Made by a program: the position numbers and the translations under genes. From an uncultured bacterium (GTDB taxonomy: Bacteria; Bacillota; Clostridia; Lachnospirales; Lachnospiraceae): a stretch of DNA of 17,943 nucleotides. Of this stretch, positions 14,096-17,943 are shown piece after piece (within the stretch, counting starts at the first letter, position 1; every line of letters starts with the position of its first letter). Location of the stretch: contig CAMUHA010000050.1 of the NCBI GenBank assembly GCA_947088515.1, positions 1 through 17,943 on the forward strand, read 5' to 3'. A model generated the notes under the pieces. The model saw only the letters and a list, made by a program, of their open reading frames with translations. It was not told the DNA's origin and did no database searches.

Positions 14096-14746
14096 ATGGA
14101 TAATTTTATGGATAAGATTTCACAGAAATTGAACTCGCAGGAAATCATTCGGGCGAATGCAGAGGCAGATGCTGCTGCGCTTGAAAATTTGGAAAGACAG
14201 CTGGCGTTATTTAAAGACCAGATGGGAAAGTATGACGAGTGTCTTCAGGAAATGCGGAAGCTGAACCTGAAAAATATAGAGAGCGCCCAGGATGTACAGG
14301 AGCTGGCTGTAAAGGCCAACGAAAAACTGGGACAGATGGCTGGAGAAGTGGAAAGCGCTTCTTTGTCCAGAATTAAAGAGACTACGGATCTTTCCATTGC
14401 GGGCATCAGTCAGACGCTGGATGAGAGTCTGGCTAAAATTGCGGAAATTAAGGATAACCCGGAGAGCATGGAACAGATTATCAGCAGCCTGACTGATATT
14501 CGTACCAAAACGGAAGATTTATTCAAAAATCTGGAAGATTTTCTGCACACAGACAATGTAAAGGTTTACCGCAATGTGCAGGCGTCGATGGTTGAGGAGC
14601 TGGACAAGCAGACGTCAGAAATTAAGGAAGGGCAGGAAGGACTGGAGCGGAGCAGCCGGAAGCTGTTTCCCTTTGTGATTGCAACTATGATTATCACCAT
14701 AGCCAATATCGCAATTACTATAGCGAGAATTTTGGGATTATTTTAG
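14096..14746 (+). CDS. Coiled-coil protein with C-terminal membrane anchor, unknown function
   Basis: A 216-residue protein with no signal peptide. Residues from about 15 to 185 are almost all helical and charged, with heptad-like Leu/Ile spacing that predicts long coiled coils. The only hydrophobic segment is at the end (about 190-216, LFPFVIATMIITIANIAITI and following), so the protein is tail-anchored with its coiled coil in the cytoplasm. The stretch 90-150 has a weak likeness to chemoreceptor signalling helices, but the hairpin-tip motif is absent. RBS GGAGGA stands 7 nt before the ATG. The flavin reductase gene begins 21 nt after its stop, so the two are probably co-transcribed. I do not recognise the family. 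Scaffold or membrane-organising roles are possible but unproven. Confidence 0.8.
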   Translation: MDNFMDKISQKLNSQEIIRANAEADAAALENLERQLALFKDQMGKYDECLQEMRKLNLKNIESAQDVQELAVKANEKLGQMAGEVESASLSRIKETTDLSIAGISQTLDESLAKIAEIKDNPESMEQIISSLTDIRTKTEDLFKNLEDFLHTDNVKVYRNVQASMVEELDKQTSEIKEGQEGLERSSRKLFPFVIATMIITIANIAITIARILGLF

Positions 14747-14767
14747 TGTGTTGAATGGAGATTTTTT

Positions 14768-15334
14768 ATGGGCAAGCAAATCTGGAAACCAGGGAATATG
14801 CTCTATCCGGTGCCGGCGGTACTTGTTACCGTTGCGGATGGGCAGGGCCGGCCCAATATTTTTACGGTGGCATGGACAGGGACTGTGTGCAGCAGCCCGC
14901 CTATGGTGTCTGTTTCTGTGCGTCCGGAGAGGTATTCCCATCATATGATAGAAGAAACCGGGGAATTTGTCATTAACCTGACAAACCGGTCCCTGGTGTT
15001 TGCCGTGGATTACTGCGGCGTAAAGAGCGGCAGGCAGACAGATAAGATTAAGGATATGAATCTCACCCTTCTGCCGACCAAAGAGGTTAAGGCTCCCCTG
15101 CTAAAAGAAAGTCCGGTAAATCTTGAATGCCGGGTGAAGCAGACCCTTCGTCTTGGCACTCACGATATGTATCTGGCAGAGGTGGTGGCAGTCCATGCAG
15201 AGGAAGCGTATATGGATAAAAAGGGGCGGTTTTTGCTGGATAAGTCCCATCCCATTGCCTATTCCCATGGCAGCTATTTTGCTTTGGGGGAAAAGCTGGG
15301 AACATTTGGATACAGTGTTAAAAAAAGGTCTTAG
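14768..15334 (+). CDS. Flavin reductase family protein (FMN-binding split barrel)
   Basis: A 188-residue soluble protein of the flavin-reductase-like, FMN-binding split-barrel group (DIM6/NTAB type). The N-terminal PGNMLYPVPAVLVTV and the following RPNIFTVAWTGTVCSSPPMV (about 28-47) are the typical strand and Gly/Ser loop that hold the FMN phosphate. SVRPERYSHHMIEETGEFVI (49-68) continues the signature. Members reduce flavins with NAD(P)H or serve as small FMN proteins; the exact substrate is not clear here. Two Cys residues (about 41 and 83) might matter for redox, but this is only noted. The site GGAG stands 7 nt before ATG. It lies 21 nt after the coiled-coil gene, and a perfect hairpin starts at its stop codon. 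Confidence 0.88.
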   Translation: MGKQIWKPGNMLYPVPAVLVTVADGQGRPNIFTVAWTGTVCSSPPMVSVSVRPERYSHHMIEETGEFVINLTNRSLVFAVDYCGVKSGRQTDKIKDMNLTLLPTKEVKAPLLKESPVNLECRVKQTLRLGTHDMYLAEVVAVHAEEAYMDKKGRFLLDKSHPIAYSHGSYFALGEKLGTFGYSVKKRS

Positions 15335-15355
15335 AGCGTGTTGCGAACACGCTCT
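15333..15355 (+). terminator. Perfect 10-bp hairpin at the end of the flavin reductase gene
   Basis: AGAGCGTGTT (15333-15342) pairs exactly with AACACGCTCT (15346-15355) over a GCG loop. The first bases are inside the stop codon. The following tract (TGCAGTTTTATGG) is only moderately T-rich, so termination may be partial and the next gene, 38 nt on, may be read through. It is related in sequence to the hairpin at 12417-12441. Confidence 0.55.
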
Positions 15356-15392
15356 TGCAGTTTTATGGATAAATATTCTGGAGAAATAATAT

Positions 15393-16970
15393 ATGGAAAA
15401 TATTACACATTTTTATAGAAAATTAAAAGTAAGAAATATCGGAATTACAGTAATGGCAGTATTTGCCAATATAATTTTGTTTCCTTCACTGGTACCTTTT
15501 GAAAAAACGGGTAATAATATGTTTACGGTGATTTTAAATAAACAGGAGGCTGGGGTGGTTTCATCGCCGGAGGAAGCGGAAAAATGTATGTTGGAGGCAA
15601 GACGGCAGATTGCTTCCGGCAGTGAAGACCTGGTGCTTGTGGAAAACGATCTGGAGCTTCCGGGAAAGGAAGTTCTCTTTGGCCGGGTGGATGACTCACG
15701 GAAGATTACCCAGAACATGGTGGAGATTCTCTCTTCTGATGTGGAGGAAAGTCTGCGCAGGTCTTATGTGGTAAAAATCAATGAGTATACAGTCAATCTT
15801 TCCAGCCAGGGGGATGTGATGGGGCTTTTACAGGCAGCGCTTGACAAATATGACAGTGAAAGCCGATATCAGGTGGAACTAGCCCTTGATCCGGGACGGG
15901 AACTTTCTGTTCTTACATCACAGATTCATACACAGGAGGATGAAAAGAACCAAGAGGCTACAGCGGTTAATCTGGAAGCAGGCATTCATGCGGACATTAC
16001 CGCGGCTTTTGAAAATGTGGAACCTGCAGGGGAAAAGGATTTTGAGGACTATGACCTGGGACTGATTTCTATGGAATACGGGGACAGCATTGAGGTAGTG
16101 GAAGCTTATCTGAAGGAAAAGGACATTATGGATTTGGACACCGCTATCCGCGAAGTGACCCAGGATGAGGAAAAAAATGGCATCTATGAAGTTGTGTCCG
16201 GCGACACGCTTTCTGAAATTGCAATTAAAACCAATATTCCCATGGACAAGCTAATAGAAATGAATGAATCCCTTGAAGATGAAAGCTCCCTGATAAGGGC
16301 CGGGGACGAGCTTATCATAACCGTGCCGGAGCCTAAACTGGCAGTTGTGCGCAGGGAGGAAATGTATTACGAGGAAGATTATGAAGAGGATGTTGTCTAT
16401 ATTGATAATGACGACTGGTATACCACGGAGAAGAAGACTCTGCAGGAGCCTTCTGCAGGCCATAGAAAGGTAATTGCTGTAGTTACTTTTGAAAACGATA
16501 AAAAGGTGGCGCAGGAAATTATTAAAGAAGAGGTAACATACCCGGCGGTTGCCAAGGTTGTGGAGAGGGGAACCAAGATACCTCCTACGTATATAAGGCC
16601 TATATCAGGCGGACGCCAGTCCTCCGGTTTTGGGCGCAGAAGCAGACCCACCAAGGGGGCCAGCTCCTATCATAAAGGGATTGACTGGGCAACTCCCACA
16701 GGAACGGCGGTTTACGCATCCTGCGGCGGCACCGTGGCAAAGGCAGGCTGGGGAAGCGGCTATGGTTATGTGGTATATATCAACCATCCGGACGGCAGAC
16801 AGACCAGATACGGACATTTAAGCAAGGTACTGGTATCGGCCGGGCAGACAGTCTCACAGGGACAAAAGATTGCCTTAAGCGGAAATACAGGCGTCAGTAC
16901 AGGGCCGCACTTGCATTTTGAAATATTAATCAATGGCACACAGGTGAACCCCTTAAGTTATCTGAACTGA
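15393..16970 (+). CDS. Cell-wall endopeptidase, LysM-G5-M23 (LytM/lysostaphin-type)
   Basis: A 525-residue protein anchored or exported by an N-terminal hydrophobic helix (about 15-36) after a basic start. A poorly conserved region follows (40-255). LysM is at about 264-311 (YEVVSGDTLSEIA ... LIRAGDELIITVP) and binds peptidoglycan. A G5 domain covers about 316-395, ending VAKVVERGTK. The M23 peptidase lies at 423-517 with zinc ligands His427 and Asp431 (HKGID) and His508 in HLHFE, plus His475 in RYGHL and His506. All catalytic residues are kept, so it should be active and cut peptide bridges in the wall. Similar Clostridia proteins serve in cell separation or spore formation; which one cannot be told. 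The gene follows the flavin reductase by 58 nt and precedes murA. No strong ribosome binding site stands before the ATG. Confidence 0.92.
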   Translation: MENITHFYRKLKVRNIGITVMAVFANIILFPSLVPFEKTGNNMFTVILNKQEAGVVSSPEEAEKCMLEARRQIASGSEDLVLVENDLELPGKEVLFGRVDDSRKITQNMVEILSSDVEESLRRSYVVKINEYTVNLSSQGDVMGLLQAALDKYDSESRYQVELALDPGRELSVLTSQIHTQEDEKNQEATAVNLEAGIHADITAAFENVEPAGEKDFEDYDLGLISMEYGDSIEVVEAYLKEKDIMDLDTAIREVTQDEEKNGIYEVVSGDTLSEIAIKTNIPMDKLIEMNESLEDESSLIRAGDELIITVPEPKLAVVRREEMYYEEDYEEDVVYIDNDDWYTTEKKTLQEPSAGHRKVIAVVTFENDKKVAQEIIKEEVTYPAVAKVVERGTKIPPTYIRPISGGRQSSGFGRRSRPTKGASSYHKGIDWATPTGTAVYASCGGTVAKAGWGSGYGYVVYINHPDGRQTRYGHLSKVLVSAGQTVSQGQKIALSGNTGVSTGPHLHFEILINGTQVNPLSYLN

Positions 16971-16979
16971 TGTTTGATG

Positions 16980-17007
16980 TTTACAAACGTTCACAATATG
17001 GTATAAT
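16980..17007 (+). promoter_or_regulatory. Strong promoter of murA, extended -10
   Basis: TTTACA (16980-16985) and TATAAT (17002-17007) are 16 bp apart, with TGG just before the -10. Transcription should start near 17014, giving a 130-nt leader. A short CAGGC/GCCTG hairpin with TCTTTT after it (17017-17038) lies at the very start of this leader and might act as a weak attenuator; that part is speculative. Confidence 0.7.
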
Positions 17008-17143
17008 GTACGATAGCAGGCAGACGAGGCCTGTCTTTTGAGAGAATAACTTACCTTATTTCAGATGATAAAGATTTAATAGATTCACATAAGCTTAATT
17101 TAGATTAGAAAGATTCAACTTTTGATTATATAGAGGTATACTA

Positions 17144-17943
17144 ATGGAACAGTATGCAATAAAAGGCGGTAATCCGCTGGTGGGAGAGGTGGAGATTGGC
17201 GGCGCCAAAAATGCGGCGCTTGCTATTTTGGCTGCTTCCATTATGACGGATGAAAGTGTATTGATAGAAAATGTGCCCGATGTAAGGGATACAAATGTGA
17301 TGTTGCAGGCGATTGGAAGCATTGGAGGCGTTGTAGATAAACCAGACAGACACACAGTCAGGATTTCCGGGAAATCCATTATGGAATTGGTGATAGAAGA
17401 CGATTTTATTAAAAAAATACGTGCCTCCTACTATCTTTTGGGGGCTCTGCTTGGGAAATATAAAAAAGCGCAGGTGACACTGCCGGGGGGATGCAACATT
17501 GGACTTAGGCCCATTGACCAGCATATTAAAGGGTTTCGCGCATTAGGCGCAGATGTGAGAATTGAACATGGACTTATTATAGCGGAGGCGGAGCATCTCC
17601 GGGGATGTCATTTATACATGGATGTGGTTTCGGTGGGCGCCACCATTAATATGATGCTGGCAGCTGCTATGGCGGAAGGACAGACGATTATTGAAAATGC
17701 CGCCAAAGAGCCTCATGTGGTGGATGTTGCCAACTTTTTAAACAGTATGGGAGCAGTCATCCGGGGAGCGGGCACTGATGTAATCAGGATTAAAGGCGTG
17801 ACCAGACTCCATAGTACGGAGTATGCCATAATTCCGGACCAGATAGAGGCGGGAACGTTTATGTTCGCGGCAGCTGTGACGAAAGGGGATGTGACAGTTA
17901 AGATTGTTATCCCCAAACATCTGGAATCCATAAGCGCCAAGCT
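17144..17943 (+). CDS. murA: UDP-N-acetylglucosamine 1-carboxyvinyltransferase (3' end outside window)
   Basis: The first 266 codons of a protein normally about 420 residues long; the frame is open to the window edge. MurA marks are clear: GGAKNAALAILAAS at 19-32 with the substrate-binding Lys22-Asn23 pair, IRASYYLLGALLG at 92-104, and the active-site loop LPGGCNIGLRPIDQH (113-127). Cys117 is the residue that reacts with phosphoenolpyruvate and fosfomycin. The late IPDQIEAGTFM motif (about 230-240) is also kept. It moves enolpyruvate to UDP-GlcNAc, the first committed step of peptidoglycan precursors, in the cytoplasm. AGAGG stands 7 nt before the ATG. It has its own strong promoter after the M23 gene. 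Whether it is the main MurA or a second copy (MurZ) cannot be decided from this part. Confidence 0.93.
   Translation, partial: MEQYAIKGGNPLVGEVEIGGAKNAALAILAASIMTDESVLIENVPDVRDTNVMLQAIGSIGGVVDKPDRHTVRISGKSIMELVIEDDFIKKIRASYYLLGALLGKYKKAQVTLPGGCNIGLRPIDQHIKGFRALGADVRIEHGLIIAEAEHLRGCHLYMDVVSVGATINMMLAAAMAEGQTIIENAAKEPHVVDVANFLNSMGAVIRGAGTDVIRIKGVTRLHSTEYAIIPDQIEAGTFMFAAAVTKGDVTVKIVIPKHLESISAK

Noticed and set aside
14748..14976. Two short frames overlapping the start of the flavin reductase gene
   Set aside because: They are out of frame with a clear split-barrel protein and have no conserved features.

Overview
The window looks like a chromosomal segment of a low-to-moderate GC, spore-forming Firmicute, most likely a Lachnospiraceae/Clostridia member. 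Signs are the Gram-positive AGGAGG-type ribosome binding sites, a lipobox lipoprotein, a LysM-GH18 protein of the spore-cortex SleL/YaaH type, a LysM-G5-M23 endopeptidase, a eukaryotic-type UDP-sugar pyrophosphorylase, a RelQ-type alarmone synthetase and several Clostridia-type small hypothetical proteins. I see no phage, transposon, CRISPR, tRNA or rRNA.

Layout. (1) 1-2070: the end of a probable family 2 glycosyltransferase, overlapping by 8 nt a polytopic GT39/PMT-like glycosyltransferase, closed by a large bidirectional hairpin terminator. (2) 2106-3941, minus strand: a tightly overlapped operon of an ECF sigma factor, a two-helix putative anti-sigma protein and a zinc-ribbon membrane protein, with a candidate self-recognised ECF promoter. 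(3) 4057-5336: a promoter, a structured ~170 nt leader, a solitary pseB-type UDP-GlcNAc 4,6-dehydratase and its terminator. (4) 5441-7397: an M19 dipeptidase converging on a lipoprotein gene whose promoter spacer carries an inverted repeat. (5) 7476-8806, minus strand: a 47-residue membrane protein followed by LysM-GH18. (6) 8905-11589: a tandem 11-bp-spaced TTAACG array, a strong promoter, a UDP-sugar pyrophosphorylase, then galE and its terminator. (7) 11652-12756, minus strand: a TrhA/hemolysin III protein and an 88-residue conserved-looking protein. (8) 12876-13723: relQ with terminator. (9) 14013-16970: a tail-anchored coiled-coil protein, a flavin reductase-family protein and a LysM-G5-M23 cell-wall peptidase. 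(10) 16980-17943: promoter and 5' part of murA, cut by the window edge.

How it fits together. Much of the window supplies or uses UDP-GlcNAc-type sugar nucleotides and remodels the envelope: a pyrophosphorylase makes the nucleotide sugar, GalE interconverts epimers, PseB diverts UDP-GlcNAc to a modified sugar, MurA commits it to peptidoglycan, and the GH18, M23 and M19 enzymes act on walls or peptides. RelQ and the ECF operon add stress signalling. The genes sit in many short transcription units with their own promoters and terminators, so this functional clustering is loose rather than one operon.

No clearly new defence or mobile system is visible. The best candidates for undescribed biology are the five-repeat 11-bp array upstream of the pyrophosphorylase, the structured pseB leader, the ECF-sigma/zinc-ribbon operon, the 47-residue membrane protein next to the GH18 enzyme, and the tail-anchored coiled-coil protein.
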